The notes beneath the pieces are model-generated. The model was not told the origin of the DNA. It saw nothing but the letters and a program-made list of their open reading frames with translations, and made no database searches. This document shows, piece by piece, positions 44,175-51,394 of a DNA stretch of 64,000 nt. The stretch's first letter is position 1; the number at the start of each line of letters is the position of its first letter. A program made the translations under genes and the position numbers. The DNA comes from Bacteroidota bacterium (GTDB lineage Bacteria; Bacteroidota; Bacteroidia; Palsa-948), in contig JACRAM010000049.1 of assembly GCA_016213405.1 (NCBI GenBank), positions 1-64,000 of the forward strand, read 5' to 3'.

Positions 44175-45875
44175 ATGCAGGAAACCATTCTTATTCTTGA
44201 TTTCGGTTCGCAATACACGCAGTTGATTGCCCGTAAAGTGCGCGAGTTGAATGTTTACTGCGAGATTCATCCGTACACAATAGTTCGGAGTTTGGAGAAT
44301 GGAGTTGGGGGAAAATCCCTCTCCGAACTCCTGACTCCCAACTCCCAACTAAAAGGAGTGATTCTTTCAGGAAGTCCGTTTTCGGTTCGGCAGAAAAATT
44401 CTCCGCAACCCGATTTGAGCAGTATAAGAGGAAAGATTCCTCTGCTTGGTGTGTGTTATGGTGCACAACTGCTCGCACATCAATGTGGCGGAGAAGTTCA
44501 GCCATCGAAACATAGAGAATACGGAAGAGCAAATCTTTCTTTTGTGAATAATGATTCGCTTCTTTTCAAAAACATTTCTCTTAACTCGCAGGTGTGGATG
44601 AGCCACAGTGATACAATTGCATCGGCTCCTGATAATTTTGAGATTATCGCGAATACTTCTGATGTTAAGTATGCCGGCTTTCACATTAAGCCCGTAGGAA
44701 ACTTGCCCCGTAGGTCAGACGACCTACGGGGTGAATCCAACGGGCTGAAGGGAGAAAAAACATTTGGCATTCAATTTCATCCTGAAGTGTATCACACCAC
44801 CGAAGGACTAACTCTTCTGAAAAACTTTGTAGTGGATATTTGCAAATGCTCTCAATCGTGGACTCCTTCTTCTTTCATCGAAACAACTATTGCTGAACTC
44901 CAGCACAAATTAGGGAACGACAAAGTAGTGATGGCGCTTTCCGGAGGAGTAGATTCAACCGTTGCGGCAACATTGCTGCACAAAGCCATAGGGAAAAACC
45001 TCTTTTGCATTTTCGTGGATAATGGTTTGCTTCGCAAAGATGAATTCAAAAACGTGCTGCATTCGTATAAAGACATGGGCTTGAACGTGAAAGGAGTTGA
45101 TGCGAAAAAGTTTTTCTACAAAGCCTTGAAAGGAAAGAAAGAGCCCGAAGCAAAACGAAAAGCCATTGGCAAAACCTTCATCGAAGTGTTTGATAAAGAA
45201 GCGAAGAAGTTAGGAGCTATGAGTTCGGAGTTAGGAGTGAAAAGGAAAAAATCTTCGAACTCCCGACTCCGAACTCAGAACCAGATTAAATGGCTGGGGC
45301 AAGGGACTATTTACCCGGATGTGATAGAAAGCATTTCAGTGAAAGGTCCTTCTGCCACCATCAAATCACATCATAATGTGGGCGGGCTTCCAGCGAAAAT
45401 GAAAATGAAAGTGGTGGAACCGCTTAACTCGCTCTTTAAAGATGAAGTGAGAAGAGTGGGCAGAAAATTAGGTGTTACTGAAAACATTTTAGGAAGGCAT
45501 CCGTTCCCCGGACCGGGTTTAGGGATAAGAATTCTTGGAGACATAACAGAAGAAAAGGTACGAATCTTGCAAGAGGTTGACCATATTTACATCGAAGAAT
45601 TGAAAAGCGCAGGACTTTATAATCAGGTTTGGCAGGCTGGAGCAATTTTCTTGCCGATACAATCGGTGGGCGTAATGGGCGATGAACGTACGTATGAAAA
45701 TGTTATCGCTCTTCGCGCAGTAACTTCTACCGATGGAATGACTGCCGACTGGTGCCATCTGCCGTATGAATTTCTCTCAAAAGTCTCCAATGAAATAATT
45801 AATAAAGTGAAAGGAGTGAATCGTGTGGTATATGACATCAGTTCAAAACCGCCCGCAACAATTGAATGGGAATGA
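44175..45875 (+). CDS. guaA: GMP synthase, glutamine-hydrolysing, with three repeat-encoded insertions
   Basis: GuaA converts XMP to GMP with glutamine and ATP. I choose ATG 44175 ([20 protein letters not shown]). The glutamine amidotransferase domain has [11 protein letters not shown] (nucleophile Cys) and [11 protein letters not shown] (catalytic His and Glu). The ATP pyrophosphatase has [15 protein letters not shown], and the dimer domain [17 protein letters not shown]. At 566 residues it is about 40 longer than the 525-residue E. coli enzyme. Three stretches that homologues lack coincide with palindromic elements: residues about 36-58 ([20 protein letters not shown]), 171-190 ([18 protein letters not shown]) and 345-369 ([20 protein letters not shown]). 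All catalytic motifs remain intact and in frame, so the enzyme is probably functional. Confidence 0.97.
   Translation: MQETILILDFGSQYTQLIARKVRELNVYCEIHPYTIVRSLENGVGGKSLSELLTPNSQLKGVILSGSPFSVRQKNSPQPDLSSIRGKIPLLGVCYGAQLLAHQCGGEVQPSKHREYGRANLSFVNNDSLLFKNISLNSQVWMSHSDTIASAPDNFEIIANTSDVKYAGFHIKPVGNLPRRSDDLRGESNGLKGEKTFGIQFHPEVYHTTEGLTLLKNFVVDICKCSQSWTPSSFIETTIAELQHKLGNDKVVMALSGGVDSTVAATLLHKAIGKNLFCIFVDNGLLRKDEFKNVLHSYKDMGLNVKGVDAKKFFYKALKGKKEPEAKRKAIGKTFIEVFDKEAKKLGAMSSELGVKRKKSSNSRLRTQNQIKWLGQGTIYPDVIESISVKGPSATIKSHHNVGGLPAKMKMKVVEPLNSLFKDEVRRVGRKLGVTENILGRHPFPGPGLGIRILGDITEEKVRILQEVDHIYIEELKSAGLYNQVWQAGAIFLPIQSVGVMGDERTYENVIALRAVTSTDGMTADWCHLPYEFLSKVSNEIINKVKGVNRVVYDISSKPPATIEWE
44282..44350. 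repeat. Heptad-arm hairpin element, insertion 1 in guaA
   Basis: The left arm agttcggagtttggagaatg is followed by gagttggggg. The right arm ctccgaactcctgactccca continues actcccaact. The arms are tandem 7-bp units (AGTTCGG-like) in inverted orientation. The element is in frame between the early strands of the amidotransferase domain. Confidence 0.92.
44689..44746. repeat. Nested palindromic element, insertion 2 in guaA
   Basis: The outer ends are agcccgt and acgggct; the inner hairpin is ccccgtaggtc-agac-gacctacgggg. It lies in frame, about nine codons before the catalytic FHPE motif. Confidence 0.92.
45209..45282. repeat. Heptad-arm hairpin element, insertion 3 in guaA
   Basis: The left arm agttaggagctatgagttcg is complemented by the right arm cgaactcccgactccgaact. 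It uses the same AGTTCGG family of units as insertion 1. It lies in frame just before [15 protein letters not shown]. Confidence 0.92.
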
Positions 45876-45880
45876 AAGAA

Positions 45881-45940
45881 GAAGCCCATCCTACCTGCCC
45901 GTCCGGCAGACGGGAATCCTTCCCCAAGGGAAGGACTTTT
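45881..45940 (+). repeat. GC-core palindromic element with nested CCGGCAG hairpin
   Basis: It starts GAAGCCCATCCTACC. A nested palindrome tgcccgtccggcagacggga splits the usual spacer, then CCTTCCCCAAGGGAAGGACTT completes the element. It begins 5 bp after the guaA stop. The same nested form occurs at 57813. Confidence 0.9.
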
Positions 45941-45973
45941 AATTTCGCTTCTGTGAAGTTAGGAGTTAGAGTA

Positions 45974-47509
45974 ATGCTTCTTATTTTCTCCCTCCCTTTG
46001 GGAGGGCTGGGGTGGGCTCAGTCCCCTACAATAAAAAAATCAGATAAGATTGAAACGATAGAAGGGAAAAAATTCTATATACATTCTGTAGAAAAAGGAC
46101 AAACCCTTTACTCCATTGCAAAAACTTACGGAACAACCGTGGATATTGTTCTCTCCAATAATCAGGATGCAATTGACGGACTCAAGGCAGGAGACAAACT
46201 AAAAATCCCTTTCATAGGAAACACTGAAGCAATTAAAAAAGAGATTGAAAAAAAGGAAATCACTTCTGCTCAAACAAAAACTCCACTGGATACAACACAG
46301 AAAAGAACCGCCATACTTGACCCGAAAAGTTTCAAAGAAATTTCTGTTCCCGTTCAAAAGAAAGATACTTCCAGGTTTCTGTCCCTTCGGGACTCACTTA
46401 CTTCAGATAGTTTAATTGTTGATGAGAACATACAGGTTGCTCTTTTTCTCCCGCTCTCGCTGGCAATGATTAATAATATAGATGTTTGGAAAATTGCGCA
46501 GGGCGATGAAAAAATTCCGGAGGAAACAAAAATTGGCATTGAGTTTTATGAGGGAATGAAAATGGCGTTTGATTCCCTGAAAAAAACAGGATTCAAAGGG
46601 CACCTTCATGTGTATGATTCCAATCTTGATTCAACAGGATTCGTTAAACTGATGAAGAAGCCCGAATTGAAGGAAATGGATTTGCTCATTGGTCCGCTCT
46701 ATGGAAAACGGTTTGAAACAGTGCTGAAGTTTGCTAAAGAATACAACATTAATATTGTTTCTCCAACATTACAAGGCAATAATATGCTGATGGGAAATCC
46801 GAACGTGAGCAAGGTTACTCCTTCCTACGCCACGCAGGCAGATGAGCTGGCAAAATATGTGGCGGGCAACTATGCGGGGCAAAATATCATTGTGTTTAAC
46901 AGCGCAAATCCAAAGGACAAACCTTATCTGAACACGTTCAAGAAAACTGCAAACGCCATCCTTCAGAAATCAAATTCCGACACGGTGAAAGAAGTAACAT
47001 TTTCCACGCTGAAAAATTTCATAAGTAAAACCAAACCGAACATCATTGTGATTCCGAGCACCAGCCAGCCTTTTGTTATTGAAGCGGTGAATAAACTATT
47101 TCTTGATGAGCAGGAAAACAAGGACAGTATCATTGTCTTCGGACTGAGTAATTTTCAGGATATGGAAAGTTTGGATTATGGTTATCTCAACGCGCTTCAT
47201 ACCATGGTTTCTTCTTACAATTTTGTTGACTACACTCATCCGCAGACAAAAAATTTCATTCTCAAATACAGAGATGAATTCAAGACAGAACCCACTCAAT
47301 ATGTTTTTTCAGGATTTGATGTGGGATGTTTTTACTTGAGCGGATTGAAAAAATACGGAAGCGCCATGCAGCGCAAACTTCCTGAACTAAAACACAAAGG
47401 AATTCAAACCGAGTTCAGTTTCTTTCAGTCCGATTTCAACAGCGGCTATGAAAACAAAGGCGTGGGCATTATGAAGTTTGAAAATTACACTTACACGAGG
47501 GTGAAATAA
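45974..47509 (+). CDS. Secreted LysM plus periplasmic-binding-fold protein
   Basis: I choose ATG 45974, preceded by AGGAG at 8 bp, over the upstream ATG at 45866 inside a palindromic element. The 511-residue product has a signal peptide whose C-region LPLGGLGWAQ is encoded by another element. A LysM domain (YIHSVEKGQTLYSIAKTYGT, then LKAGDKLKIP) binds peptidoglycan. After a low-complexity linker, residues about 150-480 form a type 1 periplasmic-binding fold (VALFLPLSLAMINNID, GIEFYEGMKMAFDSLKKTGF, DLLIGPLYGKRFETVLKFA). It resembles LysM-linked, ABC-type-binding-like proteins of Bacteroidota found next to guaA. A role in cell-wall-linked sensing or assembly is likely, not classic transport; no permease is nearby. 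Confidence 0.85.
   Translation: MLLIFSLPLGGLGWAQSPTIKKSDKIETIEGKKFYIHSVEKGQTLYSIAKTYGTTVDIVLSNNQDAIDGLKAGDKLKIPFIGNTEAIKKEIEKKEITSAQTKTPLDTTQKRTAILDPKSFKEISVPVQKKDTSRFLSLRDSLTSDSLIVDENIQVALFLPLSLAMINNIDVWKIAQGDEKIPEETKIGIEFYEGMKMAFDSLKKTGFKGHLHVYDSNLDSTGFVKLMKKPELKEMDLLIGPLYGKRFETVLKFAKEYNINIVSPTLQGNNMLMGNPNVSKVTPSYATQADELAKYVAGNYAGQNIIVFNSANPKDKPYLNTFKKTANAILQKSNSDTVKEVTFSTLKNFISKTKPNIIVIPSTSQPFVIEAVNKLFLDEQENKDSIIVFGLSNFQDMESLDYGYLNALHTMVSSYNFVDYTHPQTKNFILKYRDEFKTEPTQYVFSGFDVGCFYLSGLKKYGSAMQRKLPELKHKGIQTEFSFFQSDFNSGYENKGVGIMKFENYTYTRVK
45988..46019 (-). repeat. GC-core palindromic element in a signal-peptide coding region
   Basis: It reads CTCCCTCCCTTTGGGAGGG then CTGGGGTGGGCTC, in opposite orientation to the copy at 45881. 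It encodes SLPLGGLGWA, ending right at the predicted signal-peptidase site. Confidence 0.9.
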
Positions 47510-47630
47510 AAGTCCAAAGTCCAAAGCATCAAGCCCCAAGTCCCAAGGAACAGCCCAAGAAAACAACCATTGCATTTTTTTCGGCTGTTCCTTGAAACTT
47601 GGAATTTGGGACTTGGGGCTTGGAATTTTA
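47508..47630. repeat. Long heptad-arm hairpin between convergent genes
   Basis: The left arm (agtccaaagtccaaag... ccccaagtcccaaggaacag) and the right arm (ctgttccttgaaacttgg... gacttggggcttgg) pair over about 45 bp around a loop with caaccattgcattttttt. Its right arm is nearly the same as part of the element at 50317-50498. It may terminate transcription from both sides. Confidence 0.9.
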
Positions 47631-47631
47631 C

Positions 47632-49107
47632 TTACGGCTCATACTCATACGCGCCAATATCTCCAGGTGGATTCGGCAAACGGGAATGCATGAGCAGGTC
47701 ATCAGGATAGATTGCGCTGATGGCAGGGTCGCCTTTATCAATCACTGCAGGAAAGGCAAGCGGGTTTTTTATCCGGTAATCATTATTCCCTACATTATTG
47801 AAATAAGGATTTAAATTCACTATCACATTTTCATATTGGCTGGCTGAAGTGCTGAGAGTTGTTTTCAGCAGGCAGTTATGAAACTTGTAATTGAAAGCTG
47901 CGCTGGCGCTTTCATCCAATTTCAGTTCATCGCCCGAACTTAAATCTCCATACACAATGCAATTATAAAAGAAAGCGCTGTCGAGCGCGCGCGGGTGTAT
48001 GATTTCATTTACATCCTTATAGTAGTTACTGAGCAGGAGAGTTGGAAGTTGCCGTGTGCCTCCGCTCCAGTAATTGGCAAAAGTGCAGTGATAAAAATTA
48101 TACTTCCCTCCTATCGTTAGCGCGGCAACATACTGTCCGCAATTGGCAAACACGCAGTTCGAACCGTGTATAAAAGTGCCTCTTCCATAAAGCGCAGCAA
48201 CGCTCATATTTTTTATAATCGTATTCGAAATTTTTAGAGTTGGATTAGACCAAGTATTAACGGAATCGGAAATAACTCCAAAATATCCGTTCTTTATAAT
48301 TGCCCAGTCAATCGAATTATTTTTACTTCCTTTAGCAAGTTGAATAAAGTTCCACTGCCCAGCGGCTTCGGCATATTGTGGTTCCAATCTATCGCCCTGA
48401 AAGGTTACCGGCTGAGAAATGCTTCCGTTTATTATCAGCGTAGCACCGCTATCAACATAGAACACTGCATTAGGATGCATGTAAACCCGCGCTCCATCCT
48501 TAATGGTAAGCGTGCAACCCGGAGCAATCAATGCATAGGCATAAATAACATGGGGTTTATCATTCGTCCAAACGGCATTGCAATTAATAACCGAATAACC
48601 AGGGAAACCATCAGCAGGAAAAATAGTGGGCGTGTAGAAATAAGCATCCTGCCCCCATGCTTCCAAATCAACATCCTGCATGTTGCCGTTGGTTTCAAAC
48701 ACCACCGAATCGCGGATGATGAGCGGACTGCTGGCATTGTTCGGGTCAACGGTTACTTCGGCAAAAACAAACATACTGTCCTTTCCTTCAATCTCCACAT
48801 CGCTGAAAGAAACGCCTTTTGTGCCATCCACATTTATTCTGAAGTTGGACGCAGTTCCTCTTCCTAAGCGGATGGAAGAAATCTTTATCGGCTGAGAGTT
48901 CCTGTTGTAAACAATGAATGTCTTGGTTACTGAACCAACCGTTGTAAAAACAGTGTCATATAATATGGAAGAGGAGGAGAACTCCAGTTTGGCAGTTGGG
49001 TCTGTAATCAATTTATCCTTCTTGCAAGAATATAATGCGAATATACTAATGAATACTAATGAAACAAATAATACGAATGATTGCAATGGCGGTTTGATTC
49101 GTTTCAT
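47632..49107 (-). CDS. Beta-helix lipoprotein
   Basis: I use ATG 49107 (MKRIKPPLQSFVLFVSLVFI) because Cys28 then sits in a lipobox-like ALYSC. The 491-residue product has an N-terminal Ig-like domain (ILYDTVFTTVGSVTKTFIVY, FSDVEIEGKDSMFVFAEVTV). A right-handed parallel beta-helix follows (GARVYMHPNAVFYVDSGATL, GSISQPVTFQG, KISNTIIKNMSVAALYGRGT). It ends with NPPGDIGAYEYEP, a closure common in Bacteroidota beta-helix proteins. The signal peptide is largely encoded by one arm of a hairpin element. It is probably a surface or outer-membrane lipoprotein; polysaccharide contact is possible. Confidence 0.85.
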   Translation of the reverse strand: MKRIKPPLQSFVLFVSLVFISIFALYSCKKDKLITDPTAKLEFSSSSILYDTVFTTVGSVTKTFIVYNRNSQPIKISSIRLGRGTASNFRINVDGTKGVSFSDVEIEGKDSMFVFAEVTVDPNNASSPLIIRDSVVFETNGNMQDVDLEAWGQDAYFYTPTIFPADGFPGYSVINCNAVWTNDKPHVIYAYALIAPGCTLTIKDGARVYMHPNAVFYVDSGATLIINGSISQPVTFQGDRLEPQYAEAAGQWNFIQLAKGSKNNSIDWAIIKNGYFGVISDSVNTWSNPTLKISNTIIKNMSVAALYGRGTFIHGSNCVFANCGQYVAALTIGGKYNFYHCTFANYWSGGTRQLPTLLLSNYYKDVNEIIHPRALDSAFFYNCIVYGDLSSGDELKLDESASAAFNYKFHNCLLKTTLSTSASQYENVIVNLNPYFNNVGNNDYRIKNPLAFPAVIDKGDPAISAIYPDDLLMHSRLPNPPGDIGAYEYEP

Positions 49108-49128
49108 TAGTATGGGCTGTATATTAGC
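49037..49128. repeat. Hairpin element covering the lipoprotein start and signal peptide
   Basis: The left arm gcgaatatactaatgaatac continues taatgaaac; the right arm gtttcattagtatgggctgt continues atattagc. The right arm contains the start codon (cat, 49105-49107), and the loop plus left arm encode signal-peptide residues 3-23. Confidence 0.85.
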
Positions 49129-49207
49129 ATGGCGCGACAAAGATATACAGGCAGATGGAACGGAGTAATTGCATAAAAATTTTATTCCTGAATATAGAAG
49201 TTTCTAT

Positions 49208-49215
49208 TATCTTTG
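49208..49215 (+). promoter_or_regulatory. rpmE2 -7 box (TATCTTTG)
   Basis: It is a perfect TAnnTTTG match 50 bp upstream of the rpmE2 ATG. The leader contains a repeated atcggtgtaatc word at 49224-49259. Confidence 0.5.
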
Positions 49216-49223
49216 CGCTCCAA

Positions 49224-49259
49224 AATCGGTGTAATCAAAAACACATCGGTGTAATCTGA
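49224..49259. repeat. Short direct repeat (ATCGGTGTAATC) in the rpmE2 leader
   Basis: Two copies of atcggtgtaatc are separated by aaaaacac. This could be a remnant of one arm of a hairpin element or part of a leader control region; the sequence alone does not decide. Confidence 0.45.
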
Positions 49260-49265
49260 ATCAAA

Positions 49266-49523
49266 ATGAAAAAAGGCATTCACCCCGACAGTTACCGTTT
49301 CGTAGTATTTAAAGATGTTTCTAATGACTACGCATTCCTTACCCGCTCCACCGCTGAAACAAAAGATACCATTAAATGGGAAGACGGAAATACCTATCCC
49401 TTAGTGAAACTTGAGATATCAAATACTTCTCACCCCTACTTCACCGGCAAAATGAAATTGATTGACACTGCAGGGCGTGTGGATAAGTTCCGCACTCGCT
49501 ACGAGAAGAAAGGGAAGAAATAA
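49266..49523 (+). CDS. rpmE2: Ribosomal protein bL31, type B
   Basis: A structural protein of the large ribosomal subunit. The 85 residues begin [20 protein letters not shown] and include [20 protein letters not shown] and [20 protein letters not shown], the family pattern. It lacks the Cys pairs of the zinc-binding type A form, which marks type B. A strong terminator follows 22 bp after the stop. It forms a single-gene unit. Confidence 0.97.
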   Translation: MKKGIHPDSYRFVVFKDVSNDYAFLTRSTAETKDTIKWEDGNTYPLVKLEISNTSHPYFTGKMKLIDTAGRVDKFRTRYEKKGKK

Positions 49524-49544
49524 TATTTATTTTTTAAACTCACT

Positions 49545-49577
49545 AAAAGCTTCCCGATTTATCGGGTGGCTTTTTTT
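49545..49577 (+). terminator. Rho-independent terminator after rpmE2
   Basis: The stem aagcttcccgat pairs with atcgggtggctt around a TT loop, followed by a T run (ggcttttttt). Confidence 0.85.
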
Positions 49578-49621
49578 ATTTACATCATAACTCATAACAA
49601 AACAAGCATGGCTTTACACTA

Positions 49622-49816
49622 AGGTAAGGTTGTTTGCTAAGCAGGTAAGGTTGTTTGCTGAGCAGGTGAGGTTGTTTGCTGAGCAGGTGAGGTTGTTTGC
49701 TGAGCAGGTGAGGTTGTTTGCTGAGCAGGTGAGGTTTATTCGTAATCAGGTAGGGTTTATTCAGACCAGTTCTTGGGTTATTCGTAAGCAGGTATGGGTT
49801 ATTGCTGAGCAGATTT
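49622..49816. repeat. Minisatellite of nine degenerate 21-bp units
   Basis: The core unit is aggttgtttgctgagcaggtg; units 2-5 are nearly identical and units 6-9 diverge (toward tgggttattcgtaagcaggta). The length is a multiple of three, so both strands are open (LSKQPHL heptads on minus, LFAEQVR on plus). Neither frame has a convincing start or promoter. I treat it as non-coding, with coding possible. Confidence 0.8.
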
Positions 49817-49849
49817 GTCATTATTTAAGCCATTCCATAGTTTTTTGCA

Positions 49850-49882
49850 ATAAAAAAGGGACGCATTTGCATCCCTTTTCTT
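49850..49882 (-). terminator. Bidirectional terminator downstream of the Ala-rich lipoprotein
   Basis: The stem aaaagggacgc pairs with gcatccctttt (one mismatch) around an ATTT loop, with T runs on both strands. It lies 20 bp after the stop of the minus-strand gene. Confidence 0.8.
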
Positions 49883-49900
49883 TTTTCATTTGCTGATGAA

Positions 49901-50227
49901 TTAGCCTCTACCTCCTGTAGCTTTTTTAGCTTCTTCTTTCTTTTTCTGCTCGATGGTCTTTGGCTTTCCACCTTTCTTAGCGGCAGCAGCTGTAGAATCA
50001 GCTACGCGAGTTGAATCAGCAGCAGCTTTTGCTTTTGCTTCAGCTTCAGCAGCAGCAGCAGCTTCAGCAGCGGCTTTGGCAGCAGCTTCAGCAGCAGCAA
50101 CAGAATCAGCCATGTGAATTGAATCCTGCTTGGCTTTTTCTTTTGCTTCAAGTTCAGCTTTGCTAGGTCCGCAAGCGTAGAATGTAAACATTCCAGCAGC
50201 AATAACGAGTGTGAGTAGTTTTTTCAT
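49901..50227 (-). CDS. Ala/Lys-rich small lipoprotein
   Basis: I place the start at 50227 (MKKLLTLVIAAGMFTFYACG), giving 108 residues and a lipobox with Cys19; the longer frame starts inside a hairpin element. The mature part is a charged, alanine-rich helix (KAELEAKEKAKQDSIHMADS, then many AEAAAKAAAEAA units) ending TIEQKKKEEAKKATGGRG. Such Lpp-like or coiled lipoproteins are common in Bacteroidota, and the function is unknown. It has its own terminator. Confidence 0.8.
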   Translation of the reverse strand: MKKLLTLVIAAGMFTFYACGPSKAELEAKEKAKQDSIHMADSVAAAEAAAKAAAEAAAAAEAEAKAKAAADSTRVADSTAAAAKKGGKPKTIEQKKKEEAKKATGGRG

Positions 50228-50316
50228 AGTACTATTAATTGTTTTGTTTTTGGTTAACCGATGCAAAAGTATATTTATTTTGATATGCGCAAGGGTTTTT
50301 GAAAAAATATTTAGGT

Positions 50317-50498
50317 GTTGGGTATAAGGTAAGGGGTATAAGGAAAAGCAAATCCTCAAGTCTCAAGTCCCTCCGAAGGAGTCCTTCGGACAAGTACCAA
50401 GTATTAAGTCACAACAAGCAGCCAGCATCAGCTGTTCCTTGTAACTTGGAATTTGAAATTTTGGACTTGGGACTTTTCGCCTTATACCCTATACCTCT
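50317..50498. repeat. Composite hairpin element between the lipoprotein genes
   Basis: Three layers are nested. The outer arms are ggtataaggtaaggggtataagg and ccttataccctatacc. Inside are heptad arms caagtctcaagtcc and ggacttgggactt with a ctgttccttg core. Within the left side sits a small GC palindrome ctccgaaggagtccttcgga. The inner part resembles the element at 47508-47630. Confidence 0.88.
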
Positions 50499-50540
50499 CC
50501 ACATGTTAATATTTATTATTTCTCTATTCAGGAAATATTC

Positions 50541-50548
50541 TACTTTTG
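50541..50548 (+). promoter_or_regulatory. Putative -7 box (TACTTTTG)
   Basis: It matches TAnnTTTG and lies 61 bp upstream of the ATG at 50610, just past the composite hairpin. No clear -33 box is seen. Confidence 0.45.
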
Positions 50549-50609
50549 TCGGCTGAACGCAGATGCAAACGAATTTTTTAAAAATAACCTAAACCAAAAA
50601 ACAATTACA

Positions 50610-51299
50610 ATGAAAAAACAATTATTTCTCGCTGCCGCTGTTCTTTTCACAGCAGGCATTATCTGGATGACAGGATGTAAAAAAGAAGACACCACTCCTC
50701 CGGTTGTTACATTAACCGGCAGTGCTTCAATGAGTGTTTCTTTGCAATCAGCAACTACTGACCCTGGCGCTACTGCAGAAGACGATGAAGATGGAACAAT
50801 CACTGCATCTTCTGACTGGAGCAGCACTAATCCTAATCTCAATTATGTCGGTGTATATACCATTACTTATACTGCCACAGACGCAGCTGGAAATTCCAAT
50901 ACTGCAACCAGAACTGTTACTGTGTACAATCAAGCTAGTATGACTTTAGCTGGAACTTATCTTTCAAGCGGAGTAAGCTACACTGTTAAAGACTCTATTG
51001 TTGCTCTCCCGCCAAATACAACTTTTCCGCAAACAGTTACATTTGATAATTCAACTAATAACAAAATTCATTTTAACAAGTTTGCTAACTATTCTAACAA
51101 CGCTGGGATTTTTGCTACCATTGATGCAAGCGGCTCTATTACATTACCTTCTCAATCACCAACTGGTATTGGCTCTGCTAGCGAAACACATACATTCCAA
51201 GGAACTGGCACTGTTACTGGGACAAAATTTACTCTTCATTTTACAGATGTGAATGTTACAGGAGGAGGTACTGCTGATGATTACGAATGGTTTAATTAA
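50610..51299 (+). CDS. Lipoprotein with DUF5011-like Ig domain
   Basis: A 229-residue protein with a lipoprotein signal (LAAAVLFTAGIIWMTGC, Cys23). Residues about 30-110 form an Ig-like domain with PPVVTLTGSASMSVSLQSAT, DPGATAEDDEDG and VGVYTITYTATDAAGNSNTA, the DUF5011 pattern. The C-terminal half (LAGTYLSSGVSYTVKDSIVA...) is beta-rich, as in lipocalin-like lipoproteins of Bacteroidota. It stands alone, with a promoter box upstream and a terminator 17 bp after the stop. Confidence 0.85.
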   Translation: MKKQLFLAAAVLFTAGIIWMTGCKKEDTTPPVVTLTGSASMSVSLQSATTDPGATAEDDEDGTITASSDWSSTNPNLNYVGVYTITYTATDAAGNSNTATRTVTVYNQASMTLAGTYLSSGVSYTVKDSIVALPPNTTFPQTVTFDNSTNNKIHFNKFANYSNNAGIFATIDASGSITLPSQSPTGIGSASETHTFQGTGTVTGTKFTLHFTDVNVTGGGTADDYEWFN

Positions 51300-51315
51300 T
51301 TATTTATAATGCTTT

Positions 51316-51353
51316 TTCAAAAACCCTCTGCTAACCACAGGGGGTTTTTTATT
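51316..51353 (+). terminator. Rho-independent terminator after the DUF5011 lipoprotein
   Basis: The stem aaaaaccctctg pairs with cagggggtttttt around ctaacca, followed by a T-rich tail. Confidence 0.85.
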
Positions 51354-51394
51354 TTCATCCAGCGCACAGCAAGTTCGTATCTTTATTTCCTGAT

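Noticed and set aside
45866-45973. Extended N-terminus of the LysM protein
   Set aside because: The extra 36 residues overlap the guaA end and are encoded by a palindromic element; ATG 45974 has an AGGAG at proper distance and starts a signal peptide.
49622-49816. CRISPR-like array
   Set aside because: The 21-bp units are directly adjacent without spacers, and no cas gene is present.
49585-49821. 78-residue LSKQPHL-repeat protein on the minus strand
   Set aside because: It runs between two terminators without promoter or start signal, and its opening follows from the repeat itself; the plus-strand frame is just as open.
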